Below are positions 7,832 through 15,065 of a stretch of DNA of 44,161 nucleotides, piece by piece. The position numbers and the translations under genes are program-made. Origin of the DNA: Methanobrevibacter cuticularis (lineage in GTDB: Archaea; Methanobacteriota; Methanobacteria; Methanobacteriales; Methanobacteriaceae); NCBI RefSeq assembly GCF_001639285.1, contig NZ_LWMW01000088.1, forward strand, positions 1 through 44,161, in the 5' to 3' direction. The notes under the pieces are model-generated. The model had not been told where the DNA came from and ran no database searches. It saw nothing but the letters and a program-made list of their open reading frames with translations. Every line of letters begins with the position of its first letter. Position 1 is the first letter of the stretch.

Positions 7832-8088
7832 TTAAAAGGATTAAAAAAGCCTTAGAATTTAAAAAGGATAATATTAATTCTTTATTAATTTCTTGTGAGG
7901 AATTACATTTCTATGTTAAGTTACCAGGCTCTAAAAAAGAATCTTTTGTCACTTGTGTGGGTAATTTATGGAGATGTGATTGTGAAGATTTTACTGGTAG
8001 AGGTCTTCATAAAGAAGGATCATTTCTTTGTAAGCATATACTAGCTGTTTTGTTTTATCTAGCAAAAGAATTTGAAAAAACTCCTTAA
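7828..8088 (+). CDS. SWIM zinc-finger protein
   Basis: The 86-residue protein carries a SWIM-type zinc site, C50-x-C52 and C68-x-H70, in the order WRCDCEDFT then FLCKHILAVLFYLA, which is diagnostic for the family. SWIM proteins act as partners of RecA/Rad51-type recombinases and of Swi2/Snf2 ATPases. Here it directly follows the annealing-like gene with a 4-base overlap and a GAGGAGG site. I infer a role in viral recombination, possibly by recruiting host RadA. Confidence 0.75.
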   Translation: MIKRIKKALEFKKDNINSLLISCEELHFYVKLPGSKKESFVTCVGNLWRCDCEDFTGRGLHKEGSFLCKHILAVLFYLAKEFEKTP

Positions 8089-8100
8089 AGGAGACTGACA

Positions 8101-8250
8101 ATGAGTTTTAAGAAAGCTTTTAAACGGATTTTTAAGATTTATGATGAGTATGAGTCTGTGAGTCATAATCAGTTAATAAAGATAGCTGATGTAACTAAGG
8201 TTAATTTTGAAGTTTTAGAAAGTGCTTGCTTAGCTAAAGGATTAATTTGA
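8101..8250 (+). CDS. 49-residue protein, possible winged-helix fragment
   Basis: ATG follows AAAGGAG (8088-8094) at 6 bases. The basic N-terminus (FKKAFKRIFKI) is followed by a helix-turn-helix-like pattern, LIKIADVTKVNFEVLESACLAKG (split here: LIKIADVTKVN, then FEVLESACLAKG). This could be a minimal DNA-binding or adaptor protein. No family is assigned. Confidence 0.55.
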   Translation: MSFKKAFKRIFKIYDEYESVSHNQLIKIADVTKVNFEVLESACLAKGLI

Positions 8251-8269
8251 TTTTATAGGAGGTGTTTGT

Positions 8270-8740
8270 ATTAGAGGAGGTTTTACGGCTAGTATTGGAG
8301 GTAAAGTTAAGCCTAAGGATAAAAAGCTTTTAGATGATTCTAATTATGTTGTCAGGCATGCTGTTGAATATTTCCTAAATCATATGGTAGATTCTAAAAA
8401 ATCTTTGGAAGTTAAGAAACATTTTTTAGAAGAAGAATTAAGGGATTTAAAGCTGGATCAAATCACTATTGAAAAAGAAATTGATGAAATTAATCAAGAA
8501 TTAGGGATTAAAGAATATTCTAAAGAATTGAACGATTTATTAGATTATATTCATGAGGATTATGTAAGGGTGGCTAAAAATCATGGTCGAAAATTATATG
8601 AGACTAAAGAAGCTTTGCATCCTCTGTCGATTGAAGAATATGTTGATAGTAAGCTTGATTTTCTTGTTGATAAAGCTAATCAAATAGATATGGATGTTAA
8701 ACAGTTGTGTAAAGAGGTTATTACTTATGTTAAAAGTTGA
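8270..8740 (+). CDS. Ribbon-helix-helix protein with coiled coil, apparent ATT start
   Basis: From the first ATG (8384) the product has 118 residues and no ribosome binding site. The frame stays open upstream, and a perfect AGGAGGTG (8257-8264) lies 5 bases before an in-frame ATT at 8270, giving 156 residues. The added 38 residues supply the missing fold: a strand FTASIGGKVK, helix 1, then SNYVVRHAVEYFL as helix 2 of a ribbon-helix-helix domain. A coiled coil (about 43-75) and a helical C-terminus follow. It is probably a transcription regulator that binds the adjacent palindrome array. ATT initiation is inferred from spacing and domain completeness; a sequence error that removed an ATG is the alternative. 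Confidence 0.6.
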   Translation: MRGGFTASIGGKVKPKDKKLLDDSNYVVRHAVEYFLNHMVDSKKSLEVKKHFLEEELRDLKLDQITIEKEIDEINQELGIKEYSKELNDLLDYIHEDYVRVAKNHGRKLYETKEALHPLSIEEYVDSKLDFLVDKANQIDMDVKQLCKEVITYVKS

Positions 8741-8855
8741 ACTTGTAAGTTTAACTTTTCTGCGAAGGTCTTGTAGGTTTGGTATAACTTTAAACTTTAA
8801 AGTTTAACTTTTGCTACAGTATACATTTTTAAAAGTTTAACTTTGAAGTTCAACT
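8734..8855. repeat. Array of AAGTTNAACTT palindromes (candidate operator or origin)
   Basis: The 11-bp palindrome AAGTTNAACTT occurs at 8734-8744, 8747-8757, 8800-8810 and 8833-8843, with a near-copy at 8846-8855 and an overlapping AACTTTAAACTTT at 8786-8798. The first copy spans the stop codon of the ribbon-helix-helix gene. Such regular palindromes suit a dimeric repressor or replication iterons. The rest of 8856-9015 is AT-rich with a trinucleotide repeat and no gene. Confidence 0.6.
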
Positions 8856-8881
8856 ATTTTGAGTAGTTCTAGTGTAGAGAA

Positions 8882-8912
<31 letters not shown>

Positions 8913-9015
8913 TATTATTAATAATTTTAATTTAATTAATTTAATACACTTGAAATAAATGTTTTCTATATAATTGTAAATTTAATTGATATAAAACAAA
9001 TTAAAGAGGGATTAA

Positions 9016-9252
9016 ATGAATTTCAGTACTAAAACACCTCTTTATAGTAAAAATAAGTTCGATACAAGAAGACATAGAACTTATAATCAGTATTGGAGTT
9101 TTAAAAAAGTATTTTGTTATACATTGATGGGAATTATGAGTCACGAAGCGGTTAAAACATTAAGGGAAGGTTTTAAACTCTTAGATGAAATGACTGAAGA
9201 AGAAAGGTTTAAATTGCTTGAAGATACTTGTAATTCTATTTTAGGAGAATAA
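9016..9252 (+). CDS. Protein of unknown function, 78 aa
   Basis: The ATG follows AGAGGG at 7 bases. The product is basic in its first half (RRHRTYNQYWSFKK) and acidic and helical in its second (EMTEEERFKLLEDT). It is the first gene after the array at 8734-8912, so it probably heads a separate transcript. No family is recognised. Confidence 0.6.
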   Translation: MNFSTKTPLYSKNKFDTRRHRTYNQYWSFKKVFCYTLMGIMSHEAVKTLREGFKLLDEMTEEERFKLLEDTCNSILGE

Positions 9253-9265
9253 AGAGGATTAAATC

Positions 9266-9430
9266 ATGAATTATAAAATAATATGCCAATTAATGATTTA
9301 TTCATTAATAATAAGTGCGTTATTGAATGTGCTAGGAGTAATATTCTCTAATATTAGCTTTTTTATAGTAAGTTATGGTTTTATATGTCTTAGTTTTGTT
9401 TGTAGTATTTTTCGCAAAGGAGGATTGTAG
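9266..9430 (+). CDS. 54-residue membrane protein
   Basis: A short gene with AAAGAGG upstream. The product is almost entirely hydrophobic, with two predicted membrane helices (about 5-26 and 29-48) and a basic tail (RKGGL). Its stop lies 3 bases before the next start. Function unknown. Confidence 0.5.
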   Translation: MNYKIICQLMIYSLIISALLNVLGVIFSNISFFIVSYGFICLSFVCSIFRKGGL

Positions 9431-9433
9431 ATA

Positions 9434-9529
9434 ATGATTAAAAGTGTTAATTGTAGACATTGCATTCATTGTAATGAATTGAAAACCAGGATGAAAATTT
9501 TGGAGATTTTATATTATGAAGGATTATGA
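9434..9529 (+). CDS. 31-residue Cys-rich peptide
   Basis: AAAGGAGG (9416-9423) precedes the ATG by 10 bases. The sequence contains C-R-H-C-I-H-C near the N-terminus, a likely metal-binding knuckle. Its end overlaps the methylase-like gene start in another frame. The small size makes the call tentative. Confidence 0.4.
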   Translation: MIKSVNCRHCIHCNELKTRMKILEILYYEGL

Positions 9530-10226
9530 AAAAGAGTTTCTTGAAAATTTTGAAAATTTGACTGGAAAACACGAAATAACAGTCATTTTCAACCATTTTT
9601 TAGATTTTATAATAGATAACTTTACTTTAAATAACAAACGTGAATGGGAAAATTATAATGAAATTTACACTAATGACGAAAAGAAGATTTTCAACAATTT
9701 ATTTGAAAATTTTATAATTATCATGGAATCTAAAATTAATGAAAATAGGTATTATGATTATCTTGGAGTGTTTTATGAGAGTATAATTCAATCTAAGTAT
9801 AAGGCAGGGGATAAGGGGCAGTTTTTCACTCCTCATAATATTGTTGATTTCATCATTGGTTTAAATCATAATTTAAAAAAAGGTAATGTTGTTAATGACC
9901 CTACTTGTGGGTCTGGTAGATTATTAATTGGTCATCAGAGTAAAAACCAAGATTGTTATTTGTTAGGAAGTGATTTAGACATTATGGCTTGTAAAATGTG
10001 CGTTATTAATTTATTAATTCATGGAGGAGTAGGTAGTGTTATTTGGGAGAACAGCTTAAGTGGTGAGTTCTATGGTGCGTGGAAAGTCAACGAATACTTA
10101 AATACGGGTGGTTTTTTATTAAGTGTCGAAAAAGTGAATAATCGAAACAACGCATTATTTTTTATGAAAACAAAAGATGTAGGGATTGTTGGATCTAAAA
10201 AACAAAAACAAACTACATTACTTTAA
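9516..10226 (+). CDS. Short N6-adenine methyltransferase-like protein without NPP(Y/F) motif
   Basis: The 236-residue protein matches the phage type of SAM-dependent DNA methylase. GQFFTPHNIV (about 101-110) is the FTP motif, DPTCGSGR (128-135) the SAM-binding motif I, and SDLD (152-155) the next acidic motif. A catalytic NPPY/NPPF is not visible: the segment after WENSL continues SGEFYGAWKVNEYL and ends soon after. It may be a catalytically reduced form, as seen in short phage members of this family, or a truncated gene. The basic C-terminus (KKQKQ) could reflect truncation. It is followed 15 bases later by a recombinase. Confidence 0.65.
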   Translation: MKDYEKEFLENFENLTGKHEITVIFNHFLDFIIDNFTLNNKREWENYNEIYTNDEKKIFNNLFENFIIIMESKINENRYYDYLGVFYESIIQSKYKAGDKGQFFTPHNIVDFIIGLNHNLKKGNVVNDPTCGSGRLLIGHQSKNQDCYLLGSDLDIMACKMCVINLLIHGGVGSVIWENSLSGEFYGAWKVNEYLNTGGFLLSVEKVNNRNNALFFMKTKDVGIVGSKKQKQTTLL

Positions 10227-10241
10227 TAGGAGGTGGAAATT

Positions 10242-11303
10242 ATGACGAATATATTAAGTAGTCATCATGTAGAACCAGAATCTGCTTTTATTTCAAAGGA
10301 AAAACAAGACATAATAGAGAAAATACAAGGGGAAATGAAAGGAAAACTGACACAAGAGCAAACTAAATACCTAAATCAAGTATTGATTAATTGTTTAGCT
10401 AATATTGAAATATTAGACAAAATGATGAATGATTTCAACACTATCGAAGACAATGAAAATTTATTAAAAATATTCATAAGCTCTAAAAAAATAGAGGGTC
10501 GCTCAAAAAGAACACTGAAATATTATAAAGACACTATTGAGAAAATGTTATTGTTCATAAACAAACCAATTGCTAATATAAACACAGATGACATTAGAAA
10601 TTACTTTATACACCATCAGGAAGCAACTAATGTAACTAATGTAACACTAAACAACATTAGAAGGAATTTAAGCAGTTTTTTCGGATGGTTACGAGATGAA
10701 GGATATGTCCTAAATAATCCAATAACAAGGATTAAACCAATTAAAACAGATAAAATAATTAAAAAACCTTTTAACGATGTCGAAATAGAAAAGCTAAGAA
10801 CACATATACATAGAAATAAACAAATCAGAGATTTAGCTATTTTTGAAACATTATTGAGTACAGGAGTTAGAATTAGCGAACTGGTGGGAATTAAAATATC
10901 AGATATTGATTTTAACAATCGTACTATCCTTGTTTTTGGAAAAGGAGCTAAAGAAAGAATAGTTTTCTTTAATGCAAAAGCCAAAATAGCTATCGAAGAA
11001 TATTTAGAAACAAGAAAGGATAATTCTCCAGAGTTATTTGTTGCAGAAAAAAAACCATTCAACTCACTAGGCATTTCTGGCGTTGAACGAAGAGTTAGGG
11101 ACTTAGGCCTGGAAATAGGGATTCCTAATGTCCACCCTCACCGTTTCAGGAGAACAATGGCGACTAATGCTTTAAATTCTGGCATGGCTATTGAAGAGAT
11201 AAAAGAGTTACTAGGGCATGAGAATGTTGACACTACTTTGATTTATGCAAATGTCGATCAAAATAATGTAAAGCATGCTTATAATAAGCACATGGGAGGA
11301 TAA
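10242..11303 (+). CDS. Xer-type tyrosine recombinase (second recombinase)
   Basis: Start ATG 10242 has AGGAGGTG (10228-10235) at 6 bases; an upstream GTG overlaps that site. The 353-residue protein has an N-terminal helical extension (about 1-70), a SAM-like core-binding domain (72-165) and a full catalytic domain: R210 in STGVRISEL, K237, H300-x-x-R303 in HPHRFRR, H326 in LLGHEN and Y335 in LIYANVD. Unlike the integrase near attL, all catalytic residues are present. It lies far from both att sites, so it may resolve genome multimers, drive a DNA inversion or supply integration activity. Its actual target is unknown. Confidence 0.85.
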   Translation: MTNILSSHHVEPESAFISKEKQDIIEKIQGEMKGKLTQEQTKYLNQVLINCLANIEILDKMMNDFNTIEDNENLLKIFISSKKIEGRSKRTLKYYKDTIEKMLLFINKPIANINTDDIRNYFIHHQEATNVTNVTLNNIRRNLSSFFGWLRDEGYVLNNPITRIKPIKTDKIIKKPFNDVEIEKLRTHIHRNKQIRDLAIFETLLSTGVRISELVGIKISDIDFNNRTILVFGKGAKERIVFFNAKAKIAIEEYLETRKDNSPELFVAEKKPFNSLGISGVERRVRDLGLEIGIPNVHPHRFRRTMATNALNSGMAIEEIKELLGHENVDTTLIYANVDQNNVKHAYNKHMGG

Positions 11304-11307
11304 ACAA

Positions 11308-11472
11308 ATGGCTAATGATATTATTAAAACAATGAGATGCAAGGCCTATAAATCAGTTATATGGTGTTGGAGAACCATTGATGTTTGTAAAATGGAAAAT
11401 TGTGGAAGCGTATCTGAACAGGAAGAAAAACTTCTGAAAATAGGTAAACATTCATTTTTAGCAGAGGTGTAG
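11308..11472 (+). CDS. 54-residue Cys-containing protein
   Basis: The ATG follows GGGAGGA (11294-11300). The product has four Cys at irregular spacing (RCKAYK, WCWR, VCKMENC) that could bind metal. It is directly downstream of the recombinase and may be co-transcribed with it. No family is recognised. Confidence 0.55.
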   Translation: MANDIIKTMRCKAYKSVIWCWRTIDVCKMENCGSVSEQEEKLLKIGKHSFLAEV

Positions 11473-11475
11473 CTA

Positions 11476-11745
11476 ATGAAAAGTGTTTATAAAATCTGGC
11501 AGGATGAACAAATAGATGATACGGGGATATATGAAGAAGATTATATCCAAAACACTATATGTATTGTTTCTAGTTTAGATTTAGCTAATAAAATTGTGAA
11601 TGAAGCAAAAAAGAACAATTTAGAATTAGAAATCAATGAACTTGATATTTTTGAAAATAGTACAGAAGTGTTAGAATATTTAAAAGAATACTATGATGAT
11701 GATTATGAGGCTTTAAAAGATATTGAGATTGAAGAAGTGGAATAA
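11476..11745 (+). CDS. Strongly acidic 89-aa protein
   Basis: Roughly 26 Asp/Glu against about 8 Lys give a strongly negative charge, concentrated at the C-terminus (YYDDDYEALKDIEIEEVE). Small acidic viral proteins often mimic DNA and block restriction or CRISPR enzymes. That is a hypothesis based on composition only. It overlaps the next gene by 1 base (TAATG). Confidence 0.6.
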   Translation: MKSVYKIWQDEQIDDTGIYEEDYIQNTICIVSSLDLANKIVNEAKKNNLELEINELDIFENSTEVLEYLKEYYDDDYEALKDIEIEEVE

Positions 11746-11918
11746 TGTTAGATAATTCAAACAAACAAAAAGAAGCTTTAATAAACATAGATAAGATTGT
11801 TAAATCACTCCTTCCTATTTGTATGGAATGTAATTTATGTAACTATACTTCAGAATGTGCTTTTGAATCATATAATTGGAATACTGCTGTGAAAAAAGCT
11901 AAGGAGTTGATTAAATGA
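11745..11918 (+). CDS. 57-residue protein with a four-Cys cluster
   Basis: The start overlaps the preceding stop, and its own stop overlaps the next ATG by 4 bases, so coupling is tight. A cluster C-M-E-C-N-L-C-N-Y-T-S-E-C lies in the middle, spaced C-x2-C-x2-C-x5-C. This fits a metal or Fe-S site. Function unknown. Confidence 0.55.
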   Translation: MLDNSNKQKEALINIDKIVKSLLPICMECNLCNYTSECAFESYNWNTAVKKAKELIK

Positions 11919-12352
11919 AACCACAGCCCATATCAAAGCTAATAACCATAATTGGATTATTAGCATTGGTTGGTGGAATAGTACTCTCATGTGAGGGTCT
12001 TGAAAACCAACCATTAGAACCAGTCGAAGCAAAAAAAGTAATCAAGAAATCAGACCCACTAATCAAACAAAAAACCATCTACAAACACGAACCATACAAG
12101 GTTTTGAAAAATAAAACCCATTTCATCGTTTTTGGAGCTTATCCAACCGTGAAAGGTTATGAATGGAAGAGATGGGGCAAAGTAACATTTAAAAACTATT
12201 GTCCCTTCTGTAAAAAATGGAACACTCTTAAATACAATCCTAAAAGGGTTGCAGATGGGGAAATCACATGTTATAAGTGTGGAGCTGATTATTGTGCAGG
12301 AACTGGGAAAGATAAAAGTTATAGATGTAGAAAAGTTTTAAAACGGTGGTGA
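11915..12352 (+). CDS. Membrane-anchored zinc-ribbon protein related to the tail hub ribbon
   Basis: The 145-residue protein has an N-terminal membrane anchor or signal peptide (about 8-26, ending LSC). A basic linker follows, then a zinc ribbon: C96-P-F-C99, C119-Y-K-C122 and C127 in GADYCAGTGKDK. The same CGADYCA signature occurs in the baseplate hub protein (33014-34654), where it precedes a pseudomurein-cleaving domain. The ribbon may bind the cell wall, here from the outer face of the host membrane. Base usage is richer in C and A than in its neighbours, hinting at separate origin. A superinfection-exclusion role is speculative. Confidence 0.6.
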   Translation: MKPQPISKLITIIGLLALVGGIVLSCEGLENQPLEPVEAKKVIKKSDPLIKQKTIYKHEPYKVLKNKTHFIVFGAYPTVKGYEWKRWGKVTFKNYCPFCKKWNTLKYNPKRVADGEITCYKCGADYCAGTGKDKSYRCRKVLKRW

Positions 12353-12357
12353 AAAGT

Positions 12358-14007
12358 TTGGAATTTAAAGACAAAGCTATTAAAATTAGAGAATTATTTA
12401 AAACTGAAACATTTGAAGAATTACCTAAAAAATTAATGGAAATCGTATTGTTAAGTGACAAACAAGTTTATGATGAATATTTAGAAATTGTCGGAGATGA
12501 TACTAATTTCTTACAAAGTATATATCAATATTACTTAGCAGAAAGAGAAGAACTGAAACAAGACTTTACACCCTCCAGTTTAAGTAAATTATGCGGTGTT
12601 TTAACAAGTCACGATGAAGAAAAAACTGTTTATGATTTATGTGCTGGAACTGGAAGCTTAACATTAGCAAAAGATACAGCAGATAAATTTTTTATTCTGC
12701 ATGAGTTGAACACGGAAACAATTAGTTCATTATTGTTTAATTTATCACTAAAAAATGTAGAAGGAGTTGTAATCAATGGTGATGTGATAACTGGCGAAAA
12801 TAAAGGTTTTTATAAGCTTTTTAAGGGCGAAAAATATTCAACAGTCGAAAAGATAAGTGAATATGAAATACCTGAATATGATAGTGTAATAAGCAATCCT
12901 CCTTTTAACCTTAAATCTGAACATGATATTAGGTTTAAAGATATTATTGTTAAGAAAAAACTTATAAATTTTGGTTTTCTTTTAAAAGGATTGGAAAAAC
13001 TCACAGAAAATGGACTAATGGCTTTTATATTGCCAAACGGTGTTTTAAGTAGCACTCACGAAAAAGAATACAGAAAATATTTAATTGGTAATGGCTTTTT
13101 GAAAGCAGTTATAACAGTTCCAGGGTCAATGTTTGAATCGACAAGCATTCCAACGTGTATTTTAGTATTGTCAAAAACAAAAAACACTAAAGTTAGTTTT
13201 ATAAGTATTAATGATTGTGAAGATGAAATAACAATAAATAAACGAGGTACTGGGAAAGCTTGTCATGAAAACAGAGTTTATACAAGAAAATTAGGTATTT
13301 TATCTGATAATCAGATAGAAGACATCTTAAATAGTATTAATCAAAATTTAGACATCGCAGGATTTTCAAAATCAGTTAATTATAAAGAAATAATTAATCA
13401 AGACTATAATTTCGCACCTGGAAGGTTTATCGATTTTGTAGCTGAAGAAGATCAAACAAGAACTTTTGAACATATCATAGACGATATTAATAATATTATA
13501 AATGATAAAAACCAGTTTAAACTAACTTTAAATTTGACAATAGCTAAAGAATTGAAAGATTGGGTTGAATTAAACGAAGAAAAAGAAAAGAATAATGAAT
13601 TCATTGATGAAATAAATAAAGAATTGCAACGAGTCAATGAACTAAAAGAAGACTTTGAAGAATCTAATGAATTAATGGATAACATGAATGAAAACATGTT
13701 TTACACAGATAAAAGATTAATAAACGAAAAATGGTTAACGATTACTAGATCTGCGAAAAATGAGATAAAAAATACAGATCCTAAAAAATTATCAGAAACT
13801 TTTAAAGAAAATTTAAGTAATTGTCAGATGATGATAAGATATTTGAACAATAAAGAAATTGTTTTATTGGCTGAATTAAGGGATAAACTCTTACCTTTGC
13901 TAATGAGTGGGGAATTAATGGTTCCAGAAAATGCGTATGTTGAAACTGAAGAAAAAACAATAGAAGTTGAAAATACTAAAAAAGAACCACAAAAAACATT
14001 AATATAA
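12358..14007 (+). CDS. N6-adenine DNA methyltransferase (HsdM-like, orphan)
   Basis: The TTG at 12358 is preferred because GGTGGTGA (12345-12352) lies 5 bases upstream; GTG codons at 12346 and 12349 overlap that site. The 549-residue protein has an N-terminal helical domain, DFTPSSL (69-75), motif I DLCAGTGSL (93-101) and catalytic NPPF (180-183). It should transfer a methyl group from SAM to adenine in DNA. The C-terminal third is a coiled coil (about 400-440) ending in LRDKLLPLLMSGEL, typical of HsdS subunit ends. No full target-recognition domain or restriction subunit gene is visible. It probably protects viral DNA from host restriction. Confidence 0.8.
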   Translation: MEFKDKAIKIRELFKTETFEELPKKLMEIVLLSDKQVYDEYLEIVGDDTNFLQSIYQYYLAEREELKQDFTPSSLSKLCGVLTSHDEEKTVYDLCAGTGSLTLAKDTADKFFILHELNTETISSLLFNLSLKNVEGVVINGDVITGENKGFYKLFKGEKYSTVEKISEYEIPEYDSVISNPPFNLKSEHDIRFKDIIVKKKLINFGFLLKGLEKLTENGLMAFILPNGVLSSTHEKEYRKYLIGNGFLKAVITVPGSMFESTSIPTCILVLSKTKNTKVSFISINDCEDEITINKRGTGKACHENRVYTRKLGILSDNQIEDILNSINQNLDIAGFSKSVNYKEIINQDYNFAPGRFIDFVAEEDQTRTFEHIIDDINNIINDKNQFKLTLNLTIAKELKDWVELNEEKEKNNEFIDEINKELQRVNELKEDFEESNELMDNMNENMFYTDKRLINEKWLTITRSAKNEIKNTDPKKLSETFKENLSNCQMMIRYLNNKEIVLLAELRDKLLPLLMSGELMVPENAYVETEEKTIEVENTKKEPQKTLI

Positions 14008-14024
14008 TAAAAAATGGTGAAAAC

Positions 14025-14126
14025 ATGAATGAAAACTTACAGAAAATAACAAACAATGGATATGCTTTATTTTTAGTCAAAGTAGGGAAAAATGAGAAAG
14101 GCGAAGAAAAAATTGAGGTGAAATAA
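14025..14126 (+). CDS. 33-residue small protein
   Basis: GGTGA (14016-14020) precedes the ATG, and the stop overlaps the next ATG by one base. The sequence is short, charged and without motif. Coupling to the next gene supports that it is translated. Confidence 0.4.
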   Translation: MNENLQKITNNGYALFLVKVGKNEKGEEKIEVK

Positions 14127-14368
14127 TGGATATGAAATTTACAAAAGAGCAACAATTAGTAATGACAAAACCAGTTTTAAAAGAAATATTAAAAAATAGT
14201 TTAATTGATGTTATTGAAGGCATAATAAAAGAAGGAAGGGAAAACAATCCACTATTAAGTAATTTAGATGATAGGGAAATAAAAGAAATTTGTTTTGAAT
14301 GTTTTGAAGAAGCAATTCCTGAATTAAAAGAAATTATGAAAAAACCTAAGAAATTCTGGAAAAGATGA
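14126..14368 (+). CDS. 80-residue helical protein of unknown function
   Basis: GAGGTGA precedes the ATG. The product is helical and charged, with two Cys (CFECFEE) and a basic C-terminus (KKPKKFWKR). It has no recognised family. It lies in a coupled run with its neighbours. Confidence 0.6.
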   Translation: MDMKFTKEQQLVMTKPVLKEILKNSLIDVIEGIIKEGRENNPLLSNLDDREIKEICFECFEEAIPELKEIMKKPKKFWKR

Positions 14369-14380
14369 GGTTGGGAGATC

Positions 14381-14506
14381 ATGTTAGATACAATAAGAAA
14401 ATGTGTTGATAGCTTCAGAAATGGTTTTAGTGAAAGTATATTTGGAATTACTCATACTGACATAGTATTACAATCTCATAAAGAATTGATTAAGGTGGTA
14501 GAATGA
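14381..14506 (+). CDS. 41-residue small protein
   Basis: GGGAG lies 5-10 bases upstream of the ATG, and the stop overlaps the start of the Ntn hydrolase gene by 4 bases, suggesting coupled translation. No motif is seen. Confidence 0.45.
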   Translation: MLDTIRKCVDSFRNGFSESIFGITHTDIVLQSHKELIKVVE

Positions 14507-15045
14507 CTGTTGTAGTGGCTTTAAAAACTGATACTGGAATGTATATGGCTAGTGATGGACTTACAATTCAAGATCATACTACTATTTCTTCTTGTGAAAA
14601 AAAGTTTCAAGAATTGTTCCCAAATTTTTGGATTGGAATAGGAGGATTATCAAGCATGAAAACATTAATGAGAAATGGTTTTGAAGTTCCAAAACATGAT
14701 GGTGAAAATTTACAAAAGTATTTAATAAAAGAATTCGTTCCTAATTTAAAAGAATTCATGAAAAATAATGAGTATTTAGTTAATAATGAAAATGAACCCT
14801 CAAGAATAGAATCTGATATGATAATTTGTTATGAAAAAAATATTTATTATCTTTCTAATGATTTCGACCTTACACCAATTAATAATGATTATTTCGCTAT
14901 TGGAACTGGTAAACTGTATGCAATGACTAAATTATATGGAACTGGAAATATTGATCCTATACCAAGATTAAAGAAAGCAATTGAAGCATCTAGCCATTTT
15001 GACATGGCCTGTGGTGGAGAAATATATATAAAAAAGATTTTTTAA
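14503..15045 (+). CDS. Proteasome-beta/HslV-like Ntn hydrolase
   Basis: After removal of Met1, the protein begins TVVVALKTDTGMYMASDG. Counting that Thr as 1, Asp17 and Lys33 fall exactly where the proteasome beta-subunit and HslV catalytic Thr1/Asp17/Lys33 triad lies. The length (180 residues) fits a single Ntn domain, and G-I-G-G-L (about 46-50) matches the family's conserved glycine turn. It would act as a peptidase, perhaps self-assembling or joining host proteasome subunits. No ATPase partner is nearby. The gene lies just before the TFB-like genes and the late operon. Substrate is unknown. Confidence 0.7.
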   Translation: MTVVVALKTDTGMYMASDGLTIQDHTTISSCEKKFQELFPNFWIGIGGLSSMKTLMRNGFEVPKHDGENLQKYLIKEFVPNLKEFMKNNEYLVNNENEPSRIESDMIICYEKNIYYLSNDFDLTPINNDYFAIGTGKLYAMTKLYGTGNIDPIPRLKKAIEASSHFDMACGGEIYIKKIF

Positions 15046-15065
15046 TTATAAAGGAGATCATACTA

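Noticed and set aside
9516-14007. A complete type I restriction-modification system
   Set aside because: No HsdR-like helicase/nuclease and no full target-recognition subunit is present; only methylase-like genes are seen.
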